From the NCBI GenBank assembly GCA_030425385.1, contig JAUIAH010000033.1, positions 1-64,000 of the forward strand: a stretch of DNA of 64,000 nucleotides, read 5' to 3'. The position numbers were made by a program, and so were the translations under genes. The notes under the pieces are model-generated. The model worked only from the letters and a program-made list of their open reading frames with translations, was not told the DNA's origin and made no database searches. Source of the stretch: Verrucomicrobiia bacterium (GTDB taxonomy: Bacteria > Verrucomicrobiota > Verrucomicrobiia > Verrucomicrobiales > DEV007). Each line of letters begins with the position of its first letter. Position 1 is the stretch's first letter. Of this stretch, positions 56,532 to 64,000 are shown one piece after another.

Positions 56532-56996
56532 ATGGGAGACATGATCTATACTATCGAACGCGCTAACTTACTCGCTGATCAATTTCGACGATTCAAGGCT
56601 CACCATGCGCACCATTTGGCAGGTCTCTATGCCAATATTGAGTTTTGGCTGCATGAGGTTGAGGATGCCTACAGGGCTATCGAAGACTACCAAAGCCGGT
56701 TTCTAAAGCTTCGGGACGCTCAGAATGCTTGGGTAAATGCATTCAATGTCACGGAGCATCGCTTCTGCCCCATTTGCCGGGGGCGATGCGAATTTGATGA
56801 TGGCACGCCCCGAGCACCTCGGAGAACCCCCAGCCGTGATCTTGACTCCGCCAAAGTTGCCCTCAGAGAGGAGGCTCGTGAATTCCTTCTGCGTTGTTTC
56901 CGAGTCGGACTTATGAATGAACCAGATTTGCGAAGCATGTGCACGCGTATCGGCACCGGCCTGGAACCTGCAGAGCTCGAGCGCGGATTTCCGTGA
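56532..56996 (+). CDS. Hypothetical protein with CxxC-x3-C motif
   Basis: The protein has 154 residues from ATG 56532; the same frame is open far upstream but that part is antisense to the ATP-grasp gene. It starts with a helical, His- and aromatic-rich stretch (FRRFKAHHAHHLAGLYANIE) that probably forms a coiled coil, then a short Cys motif (FCPICRGRCEF) that may bind zinc, then a charged C-terminus with helices (REEAREFLLRCFRVGLMNEP). No family is recognised. It is divergent from the ATP-grasp gene and convergent with rnhA (47 bp apart). Confidence 0.6.
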   Translation: MGDMIYTIERANLLADQFRRFKAHHAHHLAGLYANIEFWLHEVEDAYRAIEDYQSRFLKLRDAQNAWVNAFNVTEHRFCPICRGRCEFDDGTPRAPRRTPSRDLDSAKVALREEAREFLLRCFRVGLMNEPDLRSMCTRIGTGLEPAELERGFP

Positions 56997-57043
56997 ACGG
57001 TCGCCTTGCCGTTCACACTCTACCCTCTCTATCCTATTCTATT

Positions 57044-57793
57044 TTAATCGTCAAAGAGCCCGCGTTCCTGCCGGAGGCTTTCCTCATAGCCTTTATCTGG
57101 AATGCGTCCGCCGCCATCCGCAGCGGTGGTGGCAAGGGTGTCGCAACGTTCATTCTCCAAATGTCCCGCATGGCCTTTGACCCATTTCCAGTGGACCTCG
57201 TGTTTCGCCGCGGCGGCATCGAGCCTGAGCCACAGATCCTTGTTCTTCACGGGCTTCTTCGATGCGGTCTTCCACCCTTTGCGTTTCCAACCGACGATCC
57301 AATGCTTTTGAAAAGCTTCTGCCAGGTATTTGGAATCCGTGTGCACGGTCACCTCACAGGGCTCAAAGAGGGCCTCCAGGCCAGCTAGTGCCGCCATAAG
57401 CTCCATCCGATTGTTTGTCGTTCGTTGATACCCTTGTGAGAGTTCCTTGCGATATTTCCCAAAGATCAGGATTGTCCCATAACCACCAGGACCGGGATTC
57501 CCGCGCGAGGAGCCATCGGTGTAGATCGTGACTTGTTTGCGTTTGCCTGCCGAACGCTTCTTCGAGGGAACCGTTCCCTTCTTCTTGGCGACGGGGCTTC
57601 CGCTTTTCTGATGGCGCTGATAGATATCCGCGAGGACTTCCGACTGCTTGGGAGAGAACTCCAGATCTTCCATGCCTGCGCCTGTCTCATCGATCTTGCG
57701 CACCCACTCACGCTCCTTGGCCGTCAGCTCGGCTTCATGAGCGAGCAACCATTCTAACATCTCTTCTACACGTAGATTCTTGGACACGTGCAT
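57044..57793 (-). CDS. rnhA: Ribonuclease HI with N-terminal extension
   Basis: The protein has 249 residues. The RNase H core (about 86-249) has the catalytic carboxylates Asp93 ([14 protein letters not shown]), Glu131 ([10 protein letters not shown]), Asp153 ([10 protein letters not shown]) and Asp218 (ENERCDTLA), plus the usual KGHAGH loop. It removes RNA from RNA:DNA hybrids in the cytoplasm. Residues 1-85 are a charged helical extension ([20 protein letters not shown]) that is not the hybrid-binding domain seen in some RNases H1. It is divergent from hrpA. A decayed copy of its last 30 codons lies at 55353-55443. Confidence 0.95.
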   Translation of the reverse strand: MHVSKNLRVEEMLEWLLAHEAELTAKEREWVRKIDETGAGMEDLEFSPKQSEVLADIYQRHQKSGSPVAKKKGTVPSKKRSAGKRKQVTIYTDGSSRGNPGPGGYGTILIFGKYRKELSQGYQRTTNNRMELMAALAGLEALFEPCEVTVHTDSKYLAEAFQKHWIVGWKRKGWKTASKKPVKNKDLWLRLDAAAAKHEVHWKWVKGHAGHLENERCDTLATTAADGGGRIPDKGYEESLRQERGLFDD

Positions 57794-57873
57794 TCCATAG
57801 CAGCCTGACTCCTTTCATCAAAAGGAGATGTGGCAAATGTGGGCAAAGGGTGTCTAGTCGCCGGTTCCAAACC

Positions 57874-60800
57874 ATGCCCGTCGTCACCCCCAAGCTTCCG
57901 ATCCATGAGAAACGCGAGGCCATCGCCGAAGCGGTGCAGCGCCACCGCGTCGTGGTGGTTTCTGGGGACACCGGCTCAGGGAAAACGACTCAACTGCCGC
58001 AAATGTGCCACGCGGCTCTTCCTGGCAAGGGCCTCATCGGCTGCACCCAACCACGTCGGGTGGCGGCAGTCTCTCTCGCCAAACGCGTTTCGGAGGAGAT
58101 GAACACAACGTTAGGAGATCTCGTGGGCGTGCAGGTGCGTTTCCTCGATCAGACGTGTCCGGACACCCGGATCAAGTTCATGACCGATGGCATTCTTCTA
58201 GCAGAGACACGGGGAGATCGTCAGTTGCAGAAGTACGATGCGATCATCGTCGATGAAGCGCATGAGCGCACCCTGAACATCGATTTCACGCTCGGCTACT
58301 TGAGAAATCTGCTACGCAAGCGCCGCGATCTCAAGGTCATCATCAGTTCGGCCACGCTCGATGTGGAACGCTTCTCCGAGTTCTTCGATGACGCCCCGGT
58401 CATTGAGATCGAGGGACGCACTTTTCCCGTGGAGGACCACTACTTGCCTCCTGAAAGCAGCGGTGAGGAGACGTCTCTGCAAGTCTTGCGGGGGGTGCAG
58501 TGGGTGCGGGAGCGCGATCGCCAAGGAGACATCTTGGTGTTTCTGCCAGGAGAACGCGAGATTCAGGAAACGGCGGATTTGTTAGCGGGCCGGCAGTTGT
58601 CAGGCGCGCAAATCCTCCCCCTTTACGCCCGTCTGAGCCTGAAAGATCAACAAGCCGTCTTTCGCACCTCACCAGGCCGCCAGCGAATCGTCCTGGCAAC
58701 AAACGTCGCCGAAACGTCCATCACGATTCCTGGGATCGTTTATGTGATTGATAGTGGAGTGGCGCGAGTGAATCGCTACGACGCGCGTTCGCATGTGCAA
58801 CGCCTCCTCACGGAGCGCATCTCACAGGCAAGCGCTCGCCAACGCCGCGGCCGTTGTGGACGCGTTTCGGAAGGCATTTGTGTCAGGCTCTATGACGAGG
58901 ATGACTTTGATCGCCGCCCGCCGTTCTCCGATCCCGAGATACGTCGGACCTCTCTGGCAGGGGTGATTCTGCAAATGAAGAGCCTGCGATTGCCGCCAAT
59001 CGAAGACTTTCCCTTCATCGACCCACCGCAGCGGCGTCTCATCTCCGAGGGCTACAAGCAACTTCAGGAACTGGGCGCGCTCGATCAGGACAGGCGATTG
59101 ACTGAAGACGGACGAGAAATGGCGCGCCTGCCCATTGATCCCTGTCTGTCAAAGATGCTCATCCATGCCCGCGAGGAACATCAGGTGGTCCTCCCGTGGG
59201 TCCTCATCATCGTCGCCGCCCTTGCCACCCAAGATCCGAAGGAACGTCCTCGCGAGAAACGGGAGTTGGCGGACCAAGCGCATCGTGACTGGCAAGATCC
59301 TCAATCCGACTTCATGGCGCATCTCCATCTGTGGCGGGCGCTCGGCGAGCATCTGGATGACCGCGGTCGCCCGCGGAAGAATCAATTGCGGCGCTACTGT
59401 GGTAAGCGCTTCCTCAACTACCGCCGTGTGATGGAATGGTTAGGCGTGGCGCGCGAGCTCGCTGGTCAGCTCCGTGTGCGGCATCTCCCCTACCACACAA
59501 AAGGACCAACGAAAGGTGACTACCTCCCCATTCACGAATGCCTTCTTTCCGGCATCCCTCGCGGTGCCGCGCACAAGCATGAACGCCGCGAGTATCGCAA
59601 TGGGAGTGAGCAGACGTTCATGATCTTCCCTGGCTCGAGCCTGGCCAAGCAGAAGAAACTTCCTGAATGGCTGTTAGGGTTTGAACTCGTGGAAACGTCG
59701 CGGCTCTTTGCACGGCAAGTGGCAGCCATCGAACCCGAATGGCTGGAGAAAGCAGCCCCACATCTTTGTCGCTCACACTATTCTGATCCTCACTGGGATG
59801 CGAAGCAAGGAGCGGTCTACGCGAAAGAGCATGTGACCTGTGTCGGCCTCCGCATTCTCGAAGGCCGCCGCGTCCACTTCGGGCGCATTCATCCTCCTGA
59901 AGCGCGAAAGACCTTCATCTGGGAAGCTCTGGTTCGCGGCGATCTCCGCACGCGTGGCGCCTTTCAAAAGCACAACAAAGACGTCATCGCCGCGGTGAAA
60001 CTCCGGGAAACAAAGTGGCGCAAACGCGGTTCGCTCTTCTGCGAGGATGCCGTCTTCGAATTTTATGACGAACGGGTTCCGGACGAGATCAATACTGCCA
60101 AGGCTTTTGAGAAATGGCGTGAGAAAGCGGAGGCCAAAGACATCCAATGCCTTTGCGTGGACGAGGAAGGGGTCTCCTACCCGCAATTGACGCCGTTTGT
60201 CGAAGACGACTACCCTGACAGTGTCCTTCACGGCGAGTTCGCCTACCCCGTCTACTACCAATTGGCACCAGGCGAGCCCGAGGACGGCATCACGTTCGGC
60301 TGCGATCTGGCGTATCTTCACGAATTCCCCGACTGGCTTGGCGACTGGCTGGTCCCAGGCTACTTGCGCGAGAAGGTCACCCTCCTTATCCGCAGTCTGC
60401 CCAAGGACCTACGCATCCCCTGCCAACCCATCGAGAAACGAGCGAACGCATTCGTCTCCGTGACGAAGCCTTCTGGGCCATTGTTAGATGCGCTTAGTCT
60501 TTATCTCACGCGTGATCTAGGCAAACTGGTAGAGCCCAGCGACTTTGATCTTGAGCGCCTTCCGCCGCATTTCGCCCCCAGCTACTGGATTGGTGACGAG
60601 CAAGGCAAGGAGATCGCATCGGGGAAAGATCTCGGCGCGCTCCGCCAACGACTTGAAGGGAAACGGAAGGCATGGTTTCAGAAAGCTTCTTCCACATGGG
60701 AACAATCGGGGCTCTCGCATTTCCCCAAAGAGCCGCTCCCGATGGAAGTCACTGTGGGGCAATCGCCTGGATTCCCGGCCCTCGTGGACGAAGGCAAGTC

Positions 60801-61575
60801 CGTTGGCATTCGATGCTTCCCGTGCGCCGACCAAGCCCAGATGGCACACCGTTTAGGGCTCATTCGCCTCATCGAATGCCAGATCAAAGATCAAGTGCAT
60901 TACGTTAGGGAACACTTCCCTCTGGGCACTCTTTCGCGCAGTCTTCTCCCCTTGTTAGGCCCTGCCGGGAAAGACAATCCTCGGCACCTTCTCCCCCTCA
61001 CAATTGATACGATGTTAGGTGGGAAGGAGCATGATGCACCCCTCATCCGCGATGAGGCGACGTTTACAGATCACCTTGCTCGGGCGCGGGGCGATTTGTT
61101 CGAAATCGCCCGCGGTCTCGCCGGCACTTTGGAGACGATCCTGGAAGCCTACCAGCAGGTTGCCCGACCGATCGAAGAGCATCGCCGAGGACCCTATGCG
61201 GAAAGCATCGTCGACATGCAGGCGCAGCTCGATGACCTCTTTGCACCTGGCTTTCTTCTCCGTGGTTGGGCTCCACGACTCAAGCACTACCCACGCTACC
61301 TCAAAGCCATGCGCGCTCGGATCGAGCGCATGCTTGGCGCGCCTCCGGTGAAGGATCTTCAGAAACAGGAACGTCTTCATCCCTTCCAAGGTGCCTACCT
61401 TGATTTGCTAACGGATTGGGAAAGCCGTCGGCTGGAGACCCCTCGCCCCATCCGTGAATTCGGCTGGCAACTGCAGGAGTTTCGCATTGCCGTCTTCGCT
61501 CCCGAGGTCGGCACGCTCACGAAGGTGTCAGAGAAGCGCCTTAGCAAAGCGCTTGAGGCCTGCCAAGAAGACTAA
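57874..61575 (+). CDS. hrpA: DEAH-box ATP-dependent RNA helicase HrpA
   Basis: The protein has 1,233 residues, close to the length of E. coli HrpA (about 1,300). Walker A is SGDTGSGKTTQLPQM (Lys37); then QPRRVAAVSLAKRV, the DEAH box (IIVDEAHERTLNIDFTLGYL), SATLD, LVFLPGEREIQ-like text, VLATNVAETSITIPG and the QRRGRCGRV motif VI. The C-terminal half is the DUF3418-type helicase-associated region seen in HrpA. It unwinds RNA and acts on stalled ribosomes. ATG 57874 was chosen; GTG 57850 would add eight residues. It ends 6 bp from the convergent moaD stop. Confidence 0.95.
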   Translation: MPVVTPKLPIHEKREAIAEAVQRHRVVVVSGDTGSGKTTQLPQMCHAALPGKGLIGCTQPRRVAAVSLAKRVSEEMNTTLGDLVGVQVRFLDQTCPDTRIKFMTDGILLAETRGDRQLQKYDAIIVDEAHERTLNIDFTLGYLRNLLRKRRDLKVIISSATLDVERFSEFFDDAPVIEIEGRTFPVEDHYLPPESSGEETSLQVLRGVQWVRERDRQGDILVFLPGEREIQETADLLAGRQLSGAQILPLYARLSLKDQQAVFRTSPGRQRIVLATNVAETSITIPGIVYVIDSGVARVNRYDARSHVQRLLTERISQASARQRRGRCGRVSEGICVRLYDEDDFDRRPPFSDPEIRRTSLAGVILQMKSLRLPPIEDFPFIDPPQRRLISEGYKQLQELGALDQDRRLTEDGREMARLPIDPCLSKMLIHAREEHQVVLPWVLIIVAALATQDPKERPREKRELADQAHRDWQDPQSDFMAHLHLWRALGEHLDDRGRPRKNQLRRYCGKRFLNYRRVMEWLGVARELAGQLRVRHLPYHTKGPTKGDYLPIHECLLSGIPRGAAHKHERREYRNGSEQTFMIFPGSSLAKQKKLPEWLLGFELVETSRLFARQVAAIEPEWLEKAAPHLCRSHYSDPHWDAKQGAVYAKEHVTCVGLRILEGRRVHFGRIHPPEARKTFIWEALVRGDLRTRGAFQKHNKDVIAAVKLRETKWRKRGSLFCEDAVFEFYDERVPDEINTAKAFEKWREKAEAKDIQCLCVDEEGVSYPQLTPFVEDDYPDSVLHGEFAYPVYYQLAPGEPEDGITFGCDLAYLHEFPDWLGDWLVPGYLREKVTLLIRSLPKDLRIPCQPIEKRANAFVSVTKPSGPLLDALSLYLTRDLGKLVEPSDFDLERLPPHFAPSYWIGDEQGKEIASGKDLGALRQRLEGKRKAWFQKASSTWEQSGLSHFPKEPLPMEVTVGQSPGFPALVDEGKSVGIRCFPCADQAQMAHRLGLIRLIECQIKDQVHYVREHFPLGTLSRSLLPLLGPAGKDNPRHLLPLTIDTMLGGKEHDAPLIRDEATFTDHLARARGDLFEIARGLAGTLETILEAYQQVARPIEEHRRGPYAESIVDMQAQLDDLFAPGFLLRGWAPRLKHYPRYLKAMRARIERMLGAPPVKDLQKQERLHPFQGAYLDLLTDWESRRLETPRPIREFGWQLQEFRIAVFAPEVGTLTKVSEKRLSKALEACQED

Positions 61576-61581
61576 CTAAAG

Positions 61582-61830
61582 TCATCCGCCTTGCACGGGG
61601 GGCATGAGGGCGAGTTCTTGTCCGTCTGAGACCACGGCGTCGCGATCGACGTAGGATTGATCGAGGGCGAGAAGCAGCTGATTCTCCCAATCTCGTAGTT
61701 TCGGATAATGGACAAAGAGTTGCTGGACGACCTCGCCTACGGTGCACGACGTGGCTTCAGACGACCAGGGAATCTCCGCGGCACCCGTGACCTCCCGCAA
61801 GGTCGAGAAGAAGAGCACGGTAATCGTCAT
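61582..61830 (-). CDS. moaD: MoaD/ThiS-family sulfur carrier protein
   Basis: The protein has 82 residues, ubiquitin-like, ending in the Gly-Gly tail (LALMPPVQGG) that is adenylated and thiocarboxylated. The core reads MTITVLFFSTLREVTGA and LLLALDQSYVDRDAVVSDGQ, as in the small subunit of molybdopterin synthase. The start at 61830 overlaps the previous stop codon by ATGA; the frame is open to 61854. It should carry sulfur for molybdopterin synthesis, but no moaE or other molybdopterin gene is nearby, so a different acceptor cannot be excluded. Confidence 0.85.
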   Translation of the reverse strand: MTITVLFFSTLREVTGAAEIPWSSEATSCTVGEVVQQLFVHYPKLRDWENQLLLALDQSYVDRDAVVSDGQELALMPPVQGG

Positions 61831-62567
61831 GCTTTCCGCTGGCGGCGAAGGCACGTCATGGCTGCTCCTAACAGAATCAGCAACCCAGTCGACGGCTCAG
61901 GCACCGGGGTGATGGGTGTCACGACCATGTTGAGCCCTTGCAAGGCGGCCGCGCCCTGCGCATTGGATGGGAGAAAACTTCCAGGACCAAAGGCATTGCC
62001 GACCTTGGCATTCAAATCGAGGCGGTACGTTCCGGGATTAAGGGTGCCCGTTTCATTGAACTCTACCTCGCTCCCTGACGTGGCTGAATGGCGGAAGAGA
62101 TCGACCCCACTCTCCGGGGCGAGGCTCCATTCGACCGTGGGGTTCCCTGCAGTGGCATCACCCAAGATGGTGTACTTGCCGCCTAACCAGAAGGCGGATG
62201 GTCCAGCTTCATCGGTCACGGTAAACGTCACGGAAACGAGCGATTCCGAGTGCAAACTCACTGGCGCAAAGCCACCACCTCGCTGCCCACTCGCCATCAT
62301 GTCCGTGGGAGAGTAGAGAGAAAGGTAGTCCCCTCCCTGAACGACCACGCTCTGCAGCGCTCTCGCCTGGGAGCTATCCGTGCCGTTAGAGGTCGCTTGC
62401 AACTGGATCGCCCCGGGAGCACTGGCACTATCAGAATCGGAGACGCCACCGGTCACTTTGGTCGCTACCACTCGTGAGATGTCGTCGAGGCGGACGAGAG
62501 CGGCGTGTCCCAATTGAGGCAGCAGGCAGGTGAAGGCAATGGCGGGCGCAAGGAGACGGAGTTTCAT
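61827..62567 (-). CDS. PEP-CTERM sorted exported protein
   Basis: The protein has 246 residues with a signal peptide (FTCLLPQLGHAA) and a C-terminal PEP-CTERM signal: VPEPST followed by a hydrophobic stretch (GLLILLGAAMTCL) and Arg-rich end. The middle is beta-rich and Ser/Gly-rich, with no domain I can name. Such proteins are processed by an exosortase and linked to exopolysaccharide or the cell surface. Its stop overlaps the moaD start by four bases, which is an odd pairing. The gene upstream (62603-63787) ends 35 bp before this ATG, so all three may be cotranscribed. Confidence 0.88.
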   Translation of the reverse strand: MKLRLLAPAIAFTCLLPQLGHAALVRLDDISRVVATKVTGGVSDSDSASAPGAIQLQATSNGTDSSQARALQSVVVQGGDYLSLYSPTDMMASGQRGGGFAPVSLHSESLVSVTFTVTDEAGPSAFWLGGKYTILGDATAGNPTVEWSLAPESGVDLFRHSATSGSEVEFNETGTLNPGTYRLDLNAKVGNAFGPGSFLPSNAQGAAALQGLNMVVTPITPVPEPSTGLLILLGAAMTCLRRQRKA

Positions 62568-62602
62568 GACGTTTCGTTTAGGATTTTTAAAAAAGATTTA
62601 TG

Positions 62603-63787
62603 CTAGTTGGCGCCAAGGAGGCGCTGAGGAGATAGGGGGTGAAGGGGAAGATCGCGAGTGGGTAAGAGCCACTCTTCCGAGACGAGGTCGACGATTCTGA
62701 AGAAGGTCTCGTTGCCCTGATTCTCGACCACGACTGAGACGATCACCTGGGCTGCTTGAGGGGCTTTCAATGCCACGATGCGGCGCAAGCGTTTGCCTAG
62801 CTCCCCTTCCCTAGCCGCATAGGCGAACCAGCGCTGATCCACGCCTGGTACCGCGAGACGATACGATAGCCAATCTTCCTGATCATAGCCATGATTGAAA
62901 TAGTCATCGCGCTCTAACGAAACACGAAAGCGACTTGCTTCGGATTCTCCATTGGCCGAAAGCAAACTTTCCCATTCCTCTTTCTGCGCATTCGTAGCCA
63001 ATTCCCAATCGACCAAGGCGCGGGGCCCATCGATCTCCAAGGCCACCTGGCGAGGGGTATGGACATCTGGCAGATTCACCACTGCTAGGACATAGGGAAC
63101 TCCCTGATAGTGTTCGCGCTTGATATCGGTGATCTCAAACGTCTCCCGAGGCGTCAATGGATGGCGCAAATGATAGGATGTCACCACAGGCCCAAGAGAC
63201 TCTGGTGCGCGCACAAATTGCAGCACTTCGGCGAGCGTCTTAGCTCCGTAGAAATCGGAGAGTGCTTTGCGTGCTTTTGAAAGATCTTCAACAAGGTCAT
63301 CGGCCGTCACCGGTGCCACGAGCTCCCTCCCAGCCATCATCGGCTGAATGACTAACATCCACAAACCTACACCACTCCCCACAAGCACAGCGGCACCCAA
63401 CCAGCGGAGCCAACGCGTGTCTCTCGGTTCTTCGGGTTCGGGAGCTTCCCGGAATGCCACCTTTCTAAAGGGAATCTCCACTCTTTCCATGGGTTCGTCT
63501 TCCTCATCTTTCGCGGGAGCGGATTCCCAAGGTGAAGCGTTGTCTGCACGGTGAGCTTCCTTCAAGACCTTCGCGATCTTGGCTTTTGGAACAGGCGCTG
63601 GATCATCCACCTTGACTTCAGAGGAGCCAGCATCTGCCTGGGTCTGCGGGGCAGCCGTGCAGGTGGACCCATCTGTCGAAGCCTCCTCCTGAGCGGCGAG
63701 GGCATTGTCTAGACTTCGCAACTCTTCTTCCAAACGAGCAATCTCGTCTTGGAGAGCGGCACACGAATCATTGAGGACAGCAGCCAT
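62603..63787 (-). CDS. Membrane-anchored hypothetical protein with N-terminal coiled coil
   Basis: The protein has 394 residues. It starts with a coiled coil (LQDEIARLEEELRSLDNALA), followed by a Pro/Glu-rich linker to about residue 125, one membrane segment (WLGAAVLVGSGVGLWMLVIQ) and a C-terminal domain of about 240 residues with mixed helix and strand (PRETFEITDIKREHYQGVPY and a VIVSVVVENQGNETFFRIVD stretch). The C-terminal domain would be outside the membrane if the N-terminus is inside. I recognise no family. An AT-rich divergent region separates it from the gene at 63923. Confidence 0.7.
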   Translation of the reverse strand: MAAVLNDSCAALQDEIARLEEELRSLDNALAAQEEASTDGSTCTAAPQTQADAGSSEVKVDDPAPVPKAKIAKVLKEAHRADNASPWESAPAKDEEDEPMERVEIPFRKVAFREAPEPEEPRDTRWLRWLGAAVLVGSGVGLWMLVIQPMMAGRELVAPVTADDLVEDLSKARKALSDFYGAKTLAEVLQFVRAPESLGPVVTSYHLRHPLTPRETFEITDIKREHYQGVPYVLAVVNLPDVHTPRQVALEIDGPRALVDWELATNAQKEEWESLLSANGESEASRFRVSLERDDYFNHGYDQEDWLSYRLAVPGVDQRWFAYAAREGELGKRLRRIVALKAPQAAQVIVSVVVENQGNETFFRIVDLVSEEWLLPTRDLPLHPLSPQRLLGAN

Positions 63788-63881
63788 TGCTGATTTGGTA
63801 AAGAAATTTTAATAATTTGCAAATGAATAATACTCAGATTCATAAATTTTATTGAATCCCAAACCGATAGAGGAAACACAG

Positions 63882-63909
63882 TTGCGGCTTTTGTCATTTC
63901 TACTATAAT
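63882..63909 (+). promoter_or_regulatory. Candidate sigma-70-type promoter
   Basis: TTGCGG at 63882-63887 and TATAAT at 63904-63909 are 16 bp apart, inside an AT-rich divergent region (63788-63922). The predicted transcript would start only a few bases before the ATG at 63923, so the leader would be very short. The match at -10 is perfect; the -35 is moderate. Confidence 0.45.
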
Positions 63910-63922
63910 TTCCGTAGCCATC

Positions 63923-64000
63923 ATGTCTCCGAAACTCCTCGCATGCCTCGCTTCGGTGATCCTGGTCGCAGGTGCCCTTCTCTTGGCGCCGCCCAAGGGC
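63923..64000 (+). CDS. Exported protein, N-terminal fragment (runs off window)
   Basis: Only the first 26 codons are present, beginning MSPKLLACLASVILVAG and continuing as a hydrophobic signal or anchor (ALLLAPPKG). The frame is open to the window edge. The start codon lies just past a promoter-like sequence and there is no Shine-Dalgarno. Nothing can be said of its function. Confidence 0.55.
   Translation, partial: MSPKLLACLASVILVAGALLLAPPKG

Noticed and set aside
1-64000. Enrichment of CCTGAC/GTCAGG alongside GTTAGG
   Set aside because: My rough count was close to the expectation from base composition, so I kept only the GTTAGG form.

Overview
The window looks like chromosomal DNA of a member of the PVC superphylum, most likely Verrucomicrobiota. 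The reasons are several secreted c-type cytochrome proteins of the DUF1549/DUF1553 and DUF1587/1592/1588/1585 kinds, each next to a Tat-exported DUF1501 or DUF1552 partner; Ser/Thr kinases paired with ECF sigma factors; PQQ-like beta-propeller proteins; a 2,722-residue surface protein; and a PEP-CTERM protein. Base composition is moderately GC-rich. I saw no rRNA, tRNA, CRISPR array, transposase or phage gene. Few starts have a recognisable Shine-Dalgarno sequence, so many start choices rest on signal peptides and gene overlaps.

Layout. 0.1-1.2 kb: a broken DUF1549 cytochrome gene. 1.3-3.2 kb: a PAS-AraC regulator and a D-amino-acid-oxidase-like flavoenzyme. 3.3-9.1 kb: a minus-strand run of cupin, SDR, luciferase-like flavin enzyme, AcuI-type reductase and MDR reductase, divergent from a LysR gene with a T-N11-A box between them. 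9.2-12.6 kb: two exported phosphoesterases facing each other. 12.6-14.98 kb: glutaminase, then a thioredoxin/cytochrome c/PDZ protein. 14.98-18.7 kb: DUF1587-1585 cytochrome protein plus DUF1552 protein. 18.8-23.4 kb: three PQQ-like propeller proteins in one operon. 23.5-27.5 kb: an ECF sigma factor and a WD40 receptor kinase that overlap tail to tail.

27.65-53.2 kb: a 25-kb run on the plus strand only. It holds two secreted serine hydrolases, a triple-repeat cysteine-rich protein with a clear terminator, the giant Ig/RCC1 surface protein, a transmembrane kinase with an extracytoplasmic sandwich-like domain coupled to an ECF sigma factor, a DUF1501 - DUF1549/DUF1553 - cytochrome/WD40 operon, and a GT4 glycosyltransferase with a GH13_18 sugar phosphorylase.

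53.2-57.0 kb: a gene-poor, AT-richer accessory stretch with a hypothetical protein, an ATP-grasp protein, a small CxxC protein and a decayed copy of the 3' end of rnhA. 57.0-64 kb: rnhA, hrpA, moaD, a PEP-CTERM protein, a membrane-anchored hypothetical protein and the start of another exported protein.

The most interesting points are the kinase/sigma unit at 41.1-43.6 kb next to its likely envelope operon, the rnhA tail duplication that brackets accessory genes, and a GTTAGG/CCTAAC hexamer that recurs on both strands and in every codon frame it can occupy.
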